A stretch of DNA of 64,000 bases from Apostichopus japonicus (taxonomy: Eukaryota > Echinodermata > Holothuroidea > Aspidochirotida > Stichopodidae), in assembly GCF_037975245.1 (NCBI RefSeq), contig NC_092564.1:1379984-1443983 (forward strand), written 5' to 3'. How positions within the stretch are numbered: the first letter of the stretch is position 1; every line of letters begins with the position of its first letter. Position numbers and translations under genes: made by a program. A model generated the notes under the pieces. It saw only the letters and a program-made list of their open reading frames with translations, did not search any database and was not told the DNA's origin. Positions 12,501 to 26,235 of the stretch are shown in pieces.

Positions 12501-15473
12501 CTATATGTACACTAAATGCACAATATTGGAAGTCATACTGAAATGCATTTGGTGCTAGGTTAATAGCAACCATTTGCCTTAAAAGATGAAAAGCAACTGT
12601 TTATAGTTTCAACCAGCAGGAACAAACATCCTACATCTTACCTATCTAGTTCACTTATTATGAATGTTTGTCAGAAATGTGATGGGCACCAGCATTCTTT
12701 GACTACCACTGTGCTGTTCACAAATTGCTCATGGTGTAGGCTGTATAAATATAGCGCATGAAATACTCAATCTTACAGCCTAACATCACATTTACAGAAA
12801 TTACTTTTAATTCCAAATGAATCATAATTAATAAGCAATTAAGTATTTTAATGTTAGAAAAGTGGCCACACACTCAGCTTAAACAGAAAAGACAGACAAG
12901 GGAACAACACTTCATGTAGCCTAAAGCTACAGTATGTCTATAAAATAATGCCTACAATTGATGCTGTACCACTAGAGTAGTTCCTATACAGAAGCCATAC
13001 TAGTAAGATTTACAAATTCTTCCTCTGAATCTAACTAAATTATTACTAAATGCAAATAACTGTGTAAACTAGCTAACCGGTCTGATAAATAATTAACCAA
13101 CTGTAGTAACTTGAAGATAAGACGTGCAGCCAAGCAGTTGTGATTCATCTACCTAGGTTTAACTTAAGATGTAACTTGGGTGTTAAGACTAGGCTAAACA
13201 TGATATTTCAAACAAACCTTTCCATTAATTTCCTGAGACCTGCACTTAATCTACTGTGGTATTAATCCAACAAACTAGTCAACATAAAGTAATTAAGTAT
13301 TACAGTTTTATAGTGATGGAGGGGTTTATCTTATGTAAATTATGTACAACAAGCATATTGAAACTTTGTTACCCAATTACTAGCAGCTGGTAAAGACTGA
13401 ATACTTAACATGTACAGGACAACCATTAAGCTATGTTGGTACTGATTAATAAATTTAATATTATTTTATATGGTCCAAAGTACAGTATGACATCCAACTT
13501 GAAGAAAGTGCAACTGTTAAACAATACCCTCTGTAATTGTTGTGGCCCATCTAGAATACCTAAAATCATTTCAAATTGTCAAATCCTATACTCTCTGATT
13601 GTGTAATTTATGCAAGTTTTAGTGTCAGTCTTACATAGCCTACATAGTCCATGCATCCATTGGTAAAGATACAACAAAATTTTTGTGCCAAAAATGTGCT
13701 GTAACTGCAAAACCTGAGAATCCGAGGATGAAATAGAAATAGTTGTATTGAGAGATTTGAGAGTTTGTCTCGTTCTACAAATATCTCATTTCTTCCTACA
13801 GATGTACTATTTGTGCAATATGGCTGGCTTCTGAGGAATTATTCAACTGACTAAATAAATTTATATCCTAAGTTTATTATCAGAAAATATGTCAGAACAA
13901 ATTAAATACAACTGGAAATACAATCCCACAGTTCAGACATTTGTCGAAATTCCCATAAACCTAGTGTAAGTGGCGAGAGGACAGTTTGAAAACCCACTAT
14001 TGCTATGCCTCAGTAGCCAGGCCTAGTAAAGTTAGCACTGGACCATAAGTACGTGGCTACTCTTACTAAAAGGTAACTAGTACCGATGTTGCAGTTACCA
14101 CTGAATATGACTTAGGCCAGCCATATCCTAGGCTTGACTATTTGTAGAATTTTCATACAGAGAATGTAATTGATACTGATATCACTGATGAATTGAAGCT
14201 GATCTTATATTATATCAAAGTATGCTACCACCATATTGTCTAAGCTTCCCAAATTCTATAATTACTACTTGTCAACTTAGGCCACAGGCACTTCCAACCT
14301 TGGTCAAACGATACAATAAAAGAAACGTTTGAATACCCTGTAAACTATGCTACATCTTCGGCAATGTTAGGTGACCTGATTTACTAGAACATTGTCGACC
14401 TAGTCTGAAGTGCTACTTTGCAATACGAACATATAGCGTAATGCGCAAAGCCATTTAGGTCAATTAACAACGCTCGTTTGGCAATTATAACTTTCGTCAT
14501 AATTAGGTAATGAAATGTGATTGAATGTTGAATGAGATCTAACGGAAACATTCTTCCAGGTGTATGTTCAAAGCTTCTGAAACATAGGCCTGTCTAAGAA
14601 AGTTAAATTTACGCTGAAATCCTAACTTGAAATTTCCACACGGATTTAGACTAACAAAGCATCTATAGGCTAACCCTGAAAGTGTCAGAACCTTTCCTTT
14701 AATAGGCTGTATAATTACTGTGTGGCAAATGCTAAGACCAGTTGAGCATTCACTAAAATGTTGAAAGAAATAGGGCAGGTATCCTAATTTAGATGTAACT
14801 GTTGGGGCATATGTCTACTGTGGGCTTAGGCCAACTTCAGTGCTTGATCTTTATCCTAGCCATAACTGTTACTAGTTTAGGCCTAGGCCAAATTTGGGGA
14901 TAATGCTTGCAAGTCTATCATTTATCCAGAAATAACAAAACGTATCCAACATCTGACTAGGCCTACTGCTCAAAATTCAGCTCAATGGGGAGCTTTGTTA
15001 TTTCATACTTCGTATAATGAGTACTTCTTTTCTAAGAACAATTCACACAAACAAATTCTATGTGGATATCATTACGACATTAACACTATTATCACATTTA
15101 ACAGTAGCGGCCAGTACATAAATTCTAACGTTAGGCCTACCATAATGTAACAGACAAAACAAAGACAGGTCTTCATTCACCATTGACTGAGTATGACCAG
15201 TGCAAGGTATTCCACGAAATAACATTCAGGTCGATGAAACCACTGTCAACTTGAAGTTAACTTGTTACAACCCACGGAAGAATTAACTACTCCATTTCAA
15301 GCTCATTTCACAACAAAAACCTACAAGCTATCAGAATTGAACTGAGTTCCAACAGTCCTATGATGTACAAACTGACTCATTTCTCCACGCTGAATACCTC
15401 AGTCACTTTCAATGGTACGGCGAGCGACGAGAAGGCAGGTTAAAATTTAAAACACCCCATTGAGTTTCCTTAC
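9544..15473 (-). other. Probable first intron of the E-protein gene
   Basis: AT-rich with poly-T tracts at 9773-9792 and 11901-11914. No coding exon seen on either strand. Assignment as intron depends on the candidate first exon ending at 15474. Confidence 0.35.
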
Positions 15474-15700
15474 CATTTATTTTTATCTCCTTTATCCAAC
15501 GTTTAATGGCTGAGGGAGGGTAAACATCGTAGAAGTATGAGGTTTAATATATCCCAAATAAATTCCACAACAAAACTGAAGGTTCCTATGGTAAAGAAAC
15601 GAAGAAAGCTCAGAACCAGCTCAGACGAGGTGATAACGTTAGCTTGAATTGGTTTGGTCTCAGATGATACAATGCTTGCAGACGGTACGGTAACACTACT
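15474..15700 (-). other. Candidate non-coding first exon of the E-protein gene
   Basis: Seen: the minus strand has a good donor (AAATG followed by GTAAGG) with the exon ending at 15474. The E-protein start-codon exon at 9543 begins with an acceptor and untranslated sequence, so at least one upstream non-coding exon is required. Inference: this donor is the best candidate, giving a first intron of about 5.9 kb. The upper boundary (transcription start) is not visible; 15700 is a placeholder. Another upstream exon could be used instead. Confidence 0.3.
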
Positions 15701-16653
15701 ACTACGGTATTATTTACTGCACGGCGTGCCACACACATCGAGGCTGAGTAGCAAGCAGACTACTACTACTACTACGCATATGGTGAGAAAAGTGTATACA
15801 AACACGTTCTCCTTGGACGAGGTAAACGAGTAGTGGTTGGATAAACACAATACTAATACGGATACTTAACAACGGCGCGTATTACATGCAAAGTAGAATA
15901 GCAATGTTGGTTGCTCAATCCTCATTGTTCGTCAACAGACACGTAAACCTACGATCGACTGAAGTGGGGAAATGATACTGCAGACGGTAGAATTAAAATA
16001 AATTGTCTAAAAGTGATCAGGAAATCAATCATGTTTTATCAAGTTGTTCGTAGTCTTGACCAACTACCAGTTGAGTAGCTTGGATTCCAGACTTTTTCAT
16101 AGGACAGTTATTGACATCAATATGCGACTGAAAGCAAACTTAATATTCGGGTGGTTGGATTTTGGGGAAATATGTTTTTCTTGGGATAAGGAGGAGGGGG
16201 TGCAAATGGAGAGTTTGATGAGTATAGTCTACCCTACCCAGCATTCAGCGCTCTCGGATTGTTGCGTGGTAAGCCTCTGACGACCGGAACGCTAACTTCC
16301 AAGTTCATGTTTTGCTCCGAGCCTATTCCAGGGGAGTACTTGCAATCTACCCGTACAACACCCACTTCCTTTCTTTTGTGAGGGACGCTCATGTTAAGTG
16401 TATCGCCCTCCCCTACCCTTTCCCTAACCTGAACTGCTTTTCCACCCCAATATTTCAATTAAGTTATGAAACAGGTATTCGTTTATTCTACTTTGCTGCA
16501 CGGGATGACAAGCGTTCTTTCTTTTCCTGGTATTACGCTGTCCGAAACAGCGGACGTATGCCAAAAAGGGACGAAACCAAAATAAATTTATAAGGTTTTG
16601 TGATTTTTGCCCAACGATCGTCGTGGCAGTTGCCATCGAGATACAGTATCAAT
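15701..16653. promoter_or_regulatory. Possible divergent promoter region
   Basis: This stretch lies between the candidate E-protein 5' exon (minus) and a candidate first coding exon on the plus strand at 16654. It is richer in CpG than the introns on its left, for example around 15715-15860 and 16590-16710. No clear TATA box aligned to a start was found. The promoter assignment rests on position and composition only. Confidence 0.25.
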
Positions 16654-16726
16654 ATGGAATTTGAATCACCAATAAAAGGAGACACGGTTGAATTGGAGCG
16701 CCGTGAGACTGTGGTTGTAACAAAAG
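16654..16726 (+). CDS. Candidate first coding exon, unrecognised gene Y
   Basis: Seen: ATG at 16654 in a fair context, then 24 open codons beginning MEFESPIKGDTVELERRE and ending VVVTK, then one base and a GT (weak donor GTTAGC), so the exon ends in phase 1. The composition is protein-like, charged and without low complexity. The exon at 22749 starts in the matching phase (G plus CA makes Ala). I do not recognise the product. Charged short leaders of this kind occur in many cytoplasmic proteins, so no function is offered. Chance reading frame remains possible. Confidence 0.3.
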
Positions 16727-19700
16727 GTTAGCAGCAAAAGAGAACTGAAGTTAAGTTAGCAATACCGAACAAAAACATATACCATCAAAACCATGCAGTT
16801 TATAGTAGGGTTAAACATTTAAAGACAACCCTTTACTGCTTTCAAGGACAAATATCCATAATGATCGGTCATTTGCTCTTGACCTCCTTACAATGTGACT
16901 GGATTATGATCATGTCTCTTTGACTTCGCATGGAAACTATAGTGGCTCTGATTGGGTAGTATGCTATTGTTTCTTATCTCTAATAACAGTATAAGTAGAA
17001 ACAAATGTCTACATCATATATGCCGGTCATGCGCCTCCCCAACCCCCCCCCCCCCCACCCCCATGATGATAGGCCTACTCGTGCATCTAAATGTTGGTTG
17101 CGCGCTTTTGGATTTTTGGCTTTGCAAATTGCAATATTTACTGTTTTCTTAAATTTCGGTTTTCCTTTTACCACCATTTTTTCCCACCTCACCGTCTACT
17201 CTCCATCTTTTAATACTTCTACATTGCGTTTATGAGAGTTACGCGGAGAACTCCCAGTTCCCACCCAAAAGGCTCGTCGCGAATTAAGAAAACACTGAGA
17301 GGATAAACTGTGCAGAGAAATCAATTTGCATTTTTTTAAACAATTTTTATAGCACGGTGATAAGGACTCCGTATACCCCGAATATGAGTTACAAAACAAC
17401 GTGGGCTGTTGGGATAAAAGCTATTTATAATCGATTTTATTTAGAATATTGAAACTGAGTCTAATAGCATAAATTAGCATAAATTAGCGCAGTTTATATG
17501 GGCGAGAGACGCTTTACGTTTACTAATTTTGGAAGTTTTGCTAAGGTAGGAAGTTCAAGATAATAGATGGCAATTTTTTTGATTGATCATAACTGAGCTT
17601 GTATTTTTAATTTTTTGTTTTGTATTCTGTGGATGTACGATACAGGGGATATGTCAGGGAACATGGGTGGAGGGATGTTACATGGGCTCTATTGGACCAT
17701 TTCTTTGTATGTGGAATTAAATATAAGACTAACATAGTTATAATTTCACTGTAATATTCATTTAAGGCTCATTGGATTAACTGCTGTTTTTAAATGATCA
17801 ACGATAAAGTGATTTGTGTGAATCGATGCAATCGATATGAAACCAGTAATCATTTTGTGTGTACAAGAAGAAGAAGAAACATTTTAAGTAATATATATTT
17901 AGTTTGTATCTAGACAAATCTCTTAGGGGTTATGTATGAATAGTACATGCATAGATCACATTGACAACCTAACGCATAACGTAACTTTTACACTTACTAC
18001 TCGCGTCAAACTATTAACATATTATGAATCGCGCCCTCAGTTATAGAGCTCTGAAATCACGTCCCCTTGCTAGTCAGTTACTAGTCAGTCTGCGTATATA
18101 TGGGACGCGGAGCTATGTGAGTTAATTATATGAATTTGAACTATCGATGCATTTATTACGATGAAACGGTAAGGTGCCATTGGAAAACCGAAATTATTCA
18201 TGCAAATGTGTGTGTATTTGTCAAAACTGAAAGACGAATTGATTAATTTTCAACAAATTGATGAATTCCTCATTTTTGAAGAGGTGATGAATGTATCATT
18301 TATCTGTAAAATGTGAAAAGTTTACTCAACCAAATTGCTTCGATTAGTAATTTATACCAGCAAATTGATGATTTGTTCCAAAGTAAATTAATACCACTTT
18401 ACATAGTGTCAGAGAGAAACTACCTTAAACACATCGTTGGTTCAACAAACACAGTGCATGCTGGATTACTCGGAGTAACACGCAATTAAGTTAGCCCCTT
18501 AGAAGCAACACAAAAATCAATCAAAACACACCAAACTCTTTCTAATTTTCTTTTTTGAATAAAATATATTTAACATGCATCACAAAATTTCAAGGACAAG
18601 TGGTTTTGGGTTTCATCGTTTGAAGCTGATAGAATATGTGAAAAATGTGAAGTATTACAATTCATGAAACGTGAGCTACGCTAAAAAAAATATATATAAA
18701 AATATAAAAAACGGAATAGAGGAACCAATAGCATAACGAAATGGGATTTAAATATTAACAATAGAATAGGTTGAAGGTGAGTATCTGTTAAGTCCAATTA
18801 GACAATTATCAACTGCACACAGTAATCTACGTGACATTCTACATGCAGTCGTATTCGTAAATCTCCATGTTACACCCCTCCCACTTTTATAATTCCCAGT
18901 ATCTTTCACTTTATAGTTAAAGGGCTACAACGTCTTTGTCGTGGATATATATAAAGCAATAGGTACATTGTTGTTGTTTTTTCTTTGTTTGCTTCGACTA
19001 AATTTTCAGCAGCAGATTTCATATACGTTTCTGACACTTGGTGTAGCTCGAAGTCAAATCGAATTTGATTACAAAGAACTGATACAAAATAACGGATAAT
19101 CAATTCAGATCACAGCAGTTCAGGCTATAAGCGAGCTTATTCTTAAGCTGTACTACACTGTACTGCACTAAAGCTTGGTTTCCGTTTTGGTCAAGTTTCG
19201 CTACAAGCTCAATTCTCAAATCCCAGTATAAGACACGTAGTTTCCGTTCTTCGGTATAAACATCTCAAATAATACGAGAAAGTGTTAAATGTTAAACAGT
19301 TTCCGTCACATGTTTATGTCATGATGCGACCAACGTTGTGAATGCATTACTGGATGAGAATGGTTCATCTGATGTGAAACCCTAGAAGGATTGTTTCATC
19401 TAGATCAATTGCATACTAAAATTGGCGACCAAATAACAAACCCAAACGGGCGTTGATCAACCCTTGGTATCGTGACGTCACTCCGAGGGATGGCGTTCTT
19501 TATGATCTGTTATAGTGTGTCTATAACCTACATGCACCGCGTTTCGCATGACCACTTCATGGTGATGTAGAAACTAAAAACCATATAAAAACACATAAGA
19601 CTATGGCGTAGTAAGTTTCACTTACGAACCAAAAGCATAAAAATTAGCATCTGGAACACGATATCACCTGACAACGCATTATTTTAGGAGTAAATATAAG

Positions 19701-21849
19701 AAATAGTTTTTATGTTCTGAAAATTTACAAATTAATCCGATGTCGAAGTTTCAGTGCATTGGATGATTAGACAGGTTAGCATGGTGACGTCAGTGGACTA
19801 AATTAATTGATCTAGGCCTCATAATGAAGATATCAACATAGATATTGGCACAAAAACGTAAGTAAAGGCATATTGGCTTAGCGTATGAAAGGCTCACAGC
19901 CGACCAACATGTTGCATGCTGGGATTCTGCGTCTTGGAGGCTCAAGGTTGTATTTTCAGTTCGGCCGAAACGTTTTCATCAAGAATTCGTGCATTTTGAT
20001 TGGTCATACACCGACCAGAACGTCATCGGGTACACATGGGAGACGATGTCTGCACATATTCTTTTTCAATTGTAAACTTAAGAATTTTGATCGTTTTCTC
20101 TCACGGTCGTCAATATGCTCTTTCATATGACGTGGAAGAATAATGGAGATAATGCTCGAAGTAGATATTTGTACGCTTATAGAGCTTCAACCATCCTATA
20201 GTGTGCAACTCTGATGAAAGTATTAGCCTATCGTGTCACATATTTGAGAATCGTTGAGCCTAACCTATTGCAACGTGTAGTCAAGTATTTAACGCGTGAA
20301 TTCAATTCGTATTACTCCAACGGTATAGGCTCCTATATGTCGCACAATGCCTGGGTCATTGGCTTCCCTCCAATTATCTTTGAGCCTTTTTCGTTCTTAT
20401 TTATGAGTTGACTTCTCAACACCTCTTCGTAATAACCTCTATATAATCGCCGAACAGAGCACTGAGATCGTAAGACTACGCGAGCGGGGAGAATAGCCAT
20501 AGATCTGTGCTTAGTCTCCACGCTACTGCTTTCGAAATATTCTGTTTGGAGCACGGCTTTCACGCTACAGCGATTGTCTTGATGGAAGAGTGCTGTGAAG
20601 CATGGCCAAATTTATTTCCCAGAAGGGTCGTTACGAAGCGAAAATCGTGGCAAATATCCTCTAGCCGATCCGCGGCAAGAAAAAATGTATATCTTGTCCT
20701 TCGCAGACATGATTTACACTAACATATAAAGGAAATCAATTTTGGAAAGTTTGAGTTATGTTTGTAAAAATAACAGCTTAATAATCGACGAAATTTGCGT
20801 TATGCGTCTATGCGCATAGAAATAATGTGATATGAAGCATCTAGTGTATCGATATGACCAGTCAGGAGTTTGATTATAAAACATATTGTGTCGGTCAGTT
20901 TAATATTAAAACGACTCTTTGGTTGGGTTGTTAGCGGAAATGAAGGTTTCGTGCATTTTATGTAATATATAACTATATAACTATACCGACATTACCCAAG
21001 TAGTTATTTTATTTTAATAATTCGCAGCGCTTGTGGAAAGACATGGAAAATATTTTACAAATACTTAGTTGGTCGTTTATACACTTGTTAATAATATAAC
21101 GATGTTGAGGTGTACCTCGTTTAAGAGGTAAAGATGGCCCAATAACGTCAACGATGAGGCTACAATTTCCATAGGGGACCATACGGAACATGAGCGTCCA
21201 CAAGGAGGGGGGGGGGAGGGGCGGGCAGATGTCTGCGGAGTAAAAATTAATTGGGGGCGGGGGCTAAGGATTGGCGTAATGCTGCTGCAAGAGCGCCATC
21301 GATGTAGTGATAACCGATTCAACTTTGTCGGTTTAGCGAGTTGGATCAAGTTGGATCGACCACTGAACACGTGTCATTGATAGTCTAGTTATACTTATAG
21401 GCAGGTTCCGTCTTTCTTTCCATTTTCAATTTCTTGAAAGCAACTGTAGGAAACAGAATAAAGTTTTTAAAAACTTAGTGGTTTCGACAACAGCAACAGA
21501 AAGAACAATTAACAGCATAGAAACATATAAGGTGGCTATATCGACTGTACCGTTTGTCAGCTTTCCACATTTCGCATCAATTTATTCTGTCATTGACATA
21601 AAGAAAAGTCCCGTTCTTGATCTATTGTCATCGTAGTTGTATATATATATACGTTTCTTACTTTAGCGTGATTCTTCAAGTTAAGATAATCTCAGTAAGA
21701 CAAAGCAGGTTAATTAACTCCAGTGATATTTCAGACTTGTGTAATATTCAACAATTTTACACCATTGGTTTGTTACGTGAGAATTAATTATAAACCCACT
21801 TTCTAATTTCTTCACGACGCTATATATAGGAAATATTGGTATTATGAAG
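16727..21849. other. Non-coding stretch between candidate exons of gene Y
   Basis: Contains a poly-C run at 17042-17059 and two perfect CRE palindromes (19473-19480, 19785-19792). A short frame in good context, 20602 (MAKFISQKGRYEAKIVANIL then stop), is the only small ORF that looked protein-like; it is unsupported by splice sites or family. Otherwise no exon recognised. Confidence 0.4.
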
Positions 21850-22270
21850 AAAAGGATAAATATATATGTATTGCATATACTGCAGTGCTAAGAGGATATA
21901 TGTATTGCATATACTGCAGTGATAAAAGGAGATATGTATTGCATATACTGCAGTGGTAAAGGGATATATGATATATGTATTGCATATACTGCAGTGCTAC
22001 AAGGATATATGTATTCCATAAACTGCAGTGCTTAAAGGATATATGTATTGCATATACTGCAGTGCTAAAGGGATATATGTATTGCATATACTGCAGTGCT
22101 AAAAGGATATATGTATTGCATATACTGCAGTGCTAAGAGGATATATGTATACTGCAGTGCCAGAAGGAGATATGTATTGCATATATTGCAATGGTAAAGG
22201 GATATATGATATATGTATTGCATATACTGCAGTGCTAAAGGGATATATGTGTTGCATATATACTGCAGTA
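21850..22270. repeat. Minisatellite, ~35-bp unit with CATATACTGCAGTG core
   Basis: About 11 units of GGATATATGTATTGCATATACTGCAGTGCTAAAA type. Some contain an extra GATATAT block or lose the ATTGCATA segment, and one has TTCCATAAACTGCAG. Long minus-strand frames here (repeating YMQYIY) are by-products of the repeat. Confidence 0.93.
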
Positions 22271-22748
22271 CTTTCATAATCGTATAGCCAGGCTTTCTAT
22301 TGTATAGCCAGGCTGCGTATGCAACATAACCGTAATGAAAGAAATCCTACAACGGCGACAACCAGCACTGCATGTACCACATTAATACTTGTTTCAGTAT
22401 AAGCAATGTACAACTGTTTGGATTTGCAACTTATCGGGGTTTTGTGTTTATATTTTCCGATAACCTTATAATGATTTCCCTGTTTTGAATAAAAGGAGAG
22501 GAATCTTACTGCGTCACTGATTGTTATGAATCTGAAACAAAGCCGGCTTAACACGCTCGCGTTCACCTCCGTCAGAAATGTTACCTTCTTTAAACTTCAA
22601 AGATAGTTGTTGCAAACGTAAACTCACGCCAACTCGGTTCGTAAAAACCTACTTCTAAGTTTTACCGATATTAGTTCGGATGAATTTTGTTGCTTTCTTT
22701 TGACCATATCTCGTTTGTTTCGATTTATCGTCATTTGATACGCGGCAG

Positions 22749-23140
22749 CATACCACGAACTTCATGGGACGCCAACCTGGCCAGCTTTGAAGTTGCCGCC
22801 GCCAAGAAGACAGGTCAACTACCGGGGTTACGTTGCAGAGAAAGGGTTCCTAAAAGTAGGAAAGATCGTAACGATTGCTGTTGTCGATAAACGCAGCTTC
22901 GACTGATATCGTTCCGGTTTTTCATTGCCCTCTGTCACCGCACGTCGCACCTATTACTGCCGACCCCCGTGTGGGAAGGAACTTGAGAAAATGGAGGAAG
23001 AGACTCGTTAAGAGAGGTTACAGAGGGAAAAACTTAGCAGCAGAGCAGTGGAGTCTCGCCCCATCGAGAAGCGCCCAGCGCACAGCTCTGTGTCCGAAGA
23101 CTGGAATGTCAAAGACTCAGATGTGCGCATCTATATATAA
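22749..23140 (+). pseudogene. Candidate second exon of gene Y, with in-frame stops (decayed, recoded or mis-framed)
   Basis: Seen: an AG acceptor at 22747-22748 opens a frame of 51 codons (it includes PTWPALKLPPPRRQVNYRGY and AEKGFLKVGKIVTIAVVDKR) ended by TGA at 22904. The same frame stays open for 34 more codons, including the coiled-coil-like GKELEKMEEETR, to TAA at 23009. It then runs another 42 codons (ERLQREKLSSRAVE, SEDWNVKDSD) to TAA at 23138. Entry phase matches the exon ending at 16726. Other frames here are also open for 67 and 90 codons because the stretch is GC-rich, so coding status is uncertain. Options are a decayed gene, a real end at the first stop with the rest being 3' UTR, an unseen intron, or a CpG-rich promoter with chance frames. 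No family was recognised. Confidence 0.3.
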
Positions 23141-26100
23141 TCATTGAGCTGCTGCGGATATGACTAACCTGCTCGTAAGATGGTAAAGTTGCATAAGAAA
23201 ACTTGCAGAATGTTTCCTTCCGGGTGAGAGCCAATAATATGACAACATTAATAACGAAATTCAGATGAAAATTGTCAAATTAGTTGTCATAGATTCCCTA
23301 TTATAGTCAGTCGTCTAATCAATGTCACATCTCATAACAGTCACATCAGCAATTGTTGTAAGACAATTGACATCTCGAGGCTCAGTGCGAGACACAGTGC
23401 CATGTTGGATGCGTCAGGTGGGCGAAATACTTGGCACATCTCTGCAGGATAGCTAAACCAAACACTAGATGTGAAATACAGTTATTAAAAGAATACGTGG
23501 ATGGTCAAATATATAAATTACATAGTACAGAAAATTGTCATATTCCTAAATGATGTAGCATCAATTCGGTACTCTACATCGACAACAACATTATGAATTT
23601 AAACATTTTCGTTTGTTTTAGGGGTACTAAGATTAGTAAATCTGTTTTCCTGTAAGCCGAAGGGGAAATGAAATCAACTGTGTCGAGTATACGATGGCAA
23701 CAAATCATTAATTACTAAAAAAGCAAACTTCTTACAATAATGATTAAAATATAGAATATCACGCTTTCTCAAGTTGTTATTTTCTCGTTTCTTTAAGACG
23801 TTATTTATGGCGTCGGATTCCTGTCCATGCTTAAATGTGAATGTGAATCAATATTCAACCAAACTGTTCATGTAACTTCATAAACACAAGAGAACACCCA
23901 CGGACGATATCCAACAACATTTGTCATTGACTAACTTGTATTGTAAACATTTTAAGTCATAAAGGTCACTGAAGGAGCTGACCAGGTGGTTTGATTAAAT
24001 GCTAGACTAAGTAGTCCAGTCACTTGGACTGACACTCCTCTGTTTAAATTGACATTGAAATTGGAAATGAAATGAAATGAAATGTAAGTCCAGTTTCCTT
24101 TTTAACCTTGCATGATACCACTAACTACAAGGTCAACATCTCTTTTCGTGTTCATTACTATACATTTGTAATGAAAGCTATATAGAGCCAGAAAGTATTG
24201 CTATACTGACACAATGTTATTATAAGTTTTTGCTAAATGTTTCAACATGTAACAACAACAACAACAATTGGATATACCAAATCTGAATCAATGATATAAT
24301 AATGAATGAAGCAAGGACCAATAAACCGTCCACCAGTATAATGACCCTGTGACGTCACTCTTGGATTTGAGCACGCATTTAACAGAGTATATGAATGCAC
24401 ATTTAACCATGATATTTTTCAAACAAAAGGAATATTTCATCATATAGGCTATGCGTCTTTATCAAATAGGTTGATATTGATGAATTTGAGTTAAATCACC
24501 ATGGATGTATAAATTAATGTCAGAATTCCAAGAAGCAGATAAACCATTAAAGGGAAGGGAAGAAACGGAAAGAATAAGTAATACCATAAGAACTAACATA
24601 AAGCCAGATTCCATTACATGTACCATTCATTAGTAAACATTTTATGTTAACCTCCCCCCCCCCCCCCTCCCGCCCACCTCCAAGAAAAGATAAGAAAAAG
24701 AATGATACAAAAAACTACTGATACGAAGAAAGAAAGGACGTTGTAAATAAATTGATTTGATGATAACCAGATACAACTTTCCAGTCAATTGTGTAGCTAA
24801 ATCTTTAATTGCTACGATTAAGAATGTTATCTATCCAGCTGAGTTTATACGTCTAGTTCCCTCTAGCGATGGTTGTAAACCTACAAACATGGTATTGATC
24901 AGGTAGCCTAAAGTACTCCGGTAAAATGATAGAACGCATTCAATTCCTTTTTCTTTTTTACAGTCTGCGTATAGAACATAAATGTTGAAATAGAATTAGG
25001 AAAATAATTTGAAACGACAGTAAAATACATCTGGCATTTATTGGTTATTGAAATAGTCGTTGCCATGGCAACAGCAACGGTGCCTATTTGTCCGGAATGG
25101 TTTCCCGCATTGACCACATAAAACTTGATAAATCCTAACCGCCATCGAATGATTATATTAATAAGATAAACAGGTCACCCATACATCCACACGGTTACAA
25201 GTTTGTTTGTTATTTTAACGGAAGAGGTTCGTTGTATACTCTTATAAAGTCTCCTTTTTCAGTTTTTATTTATAAACTTCTTTTGTTTTAAGTTATAAAT
25301 TGTCCTTGTCTAATGAAAATGTTAGAATTTATCTTTGGAAGGAAGATTGGAACTTTTAAAGGAGACACAGAGCCAAACGTAATATGTAGCTTATATGACT
25401 GACAGACAGCTAAGGAAAATATTGCGTTTGGGAGTTACCCTTATAAGAAAGCAGTTCATGTCTTGGTGGGAGCTGAATCTGTAAATCTGTGATGTCAGAA
25501 AGCCACTAGGATCGGAAATATTTTAATTTCTCTTTGTTTTCATGTAATATTTCCAGGGTATAATGTTACCAGTGTTGACAATGAAACCAATACCATCATA
25601 GGATCATGTTAAGAAGTTCAATAATTAACCCATCTCCATTACAGAAAATCAACATTGTTATAAATAAAGAAAAGCATTCCACAGATGAAGCACATGTGGC
25701 TCGATGATGTCATATTTAGACTTGATCAAGTCTTCAGCACTGTGTGTGAAGGAACATTTAAATCTGTGATATCTCTCAAATGGAATGAGATGTTTCTTAT
25801 CTATTTGGGAAGTTGTTCAATCTCTATCACATAGATCAATAATAATGGTTGGGTTCATTTAATATTATTTTCGATGTAATCGTGTTAAGCCTATGTCAAT
25901 TAGTCTGATGTCATAATATGTATCGATATCAAACAGAAGATATTGACCCATATACAGTCCCAATGCCTCCTTCTTAATGACATCACACATTTTGTATTCA
26001 TTCTTTTCTAATTCCTTTGAAACATTATCCAGTACAATTATTTTACTGATATATTTGTATATGATACGAGACTAATTGCAATGAACAGACTGGCTTTAAT

Positions 26101-26235
26101 GTTTCTCGATATCAATATCTTGATAACGGTAGATAGTAAAATATTCTGATATAATCTTACGGATCATTAGAAAAAGTTTCCATCACATGCAGATTCATTT
26201 TTATAACAAATATACATTTTTTGATAAACTACCCA
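23141..26235. other. No gene recognised
   Basis: AT-rich sequence with a poly-C/CT run at 24653-24680, an AC-type tract near 24254, a CRE site at 24350, and a diverged dispersed repeat at about 25628-25815 described separately. Confidence 0.45.
25628..25815 (+). repeat. Diverged dispersed repeat with remnant coding motif, copy 1
   Basis: Similar to the reverse complement of about 33470-33640: both hold TCTCCATTACAGAA upstream and ATTTAGACTTGATCAAGTC downstream. In one frame this copy reads HMWLDDVIFRLDQVFSTVCE and the other reads TLWLSDVIFRLDQVLCDE. The shared WLxDVIFRLDQV suggests an old protein-coding origin, either a transposon gene or a duplicated host exon. Confidence 0.55.

Noticed and set aside
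21842-22277. Minus-strand frames with YMQYIY repeats
   Set aside because: By-product of the 35-bp minisatellite.
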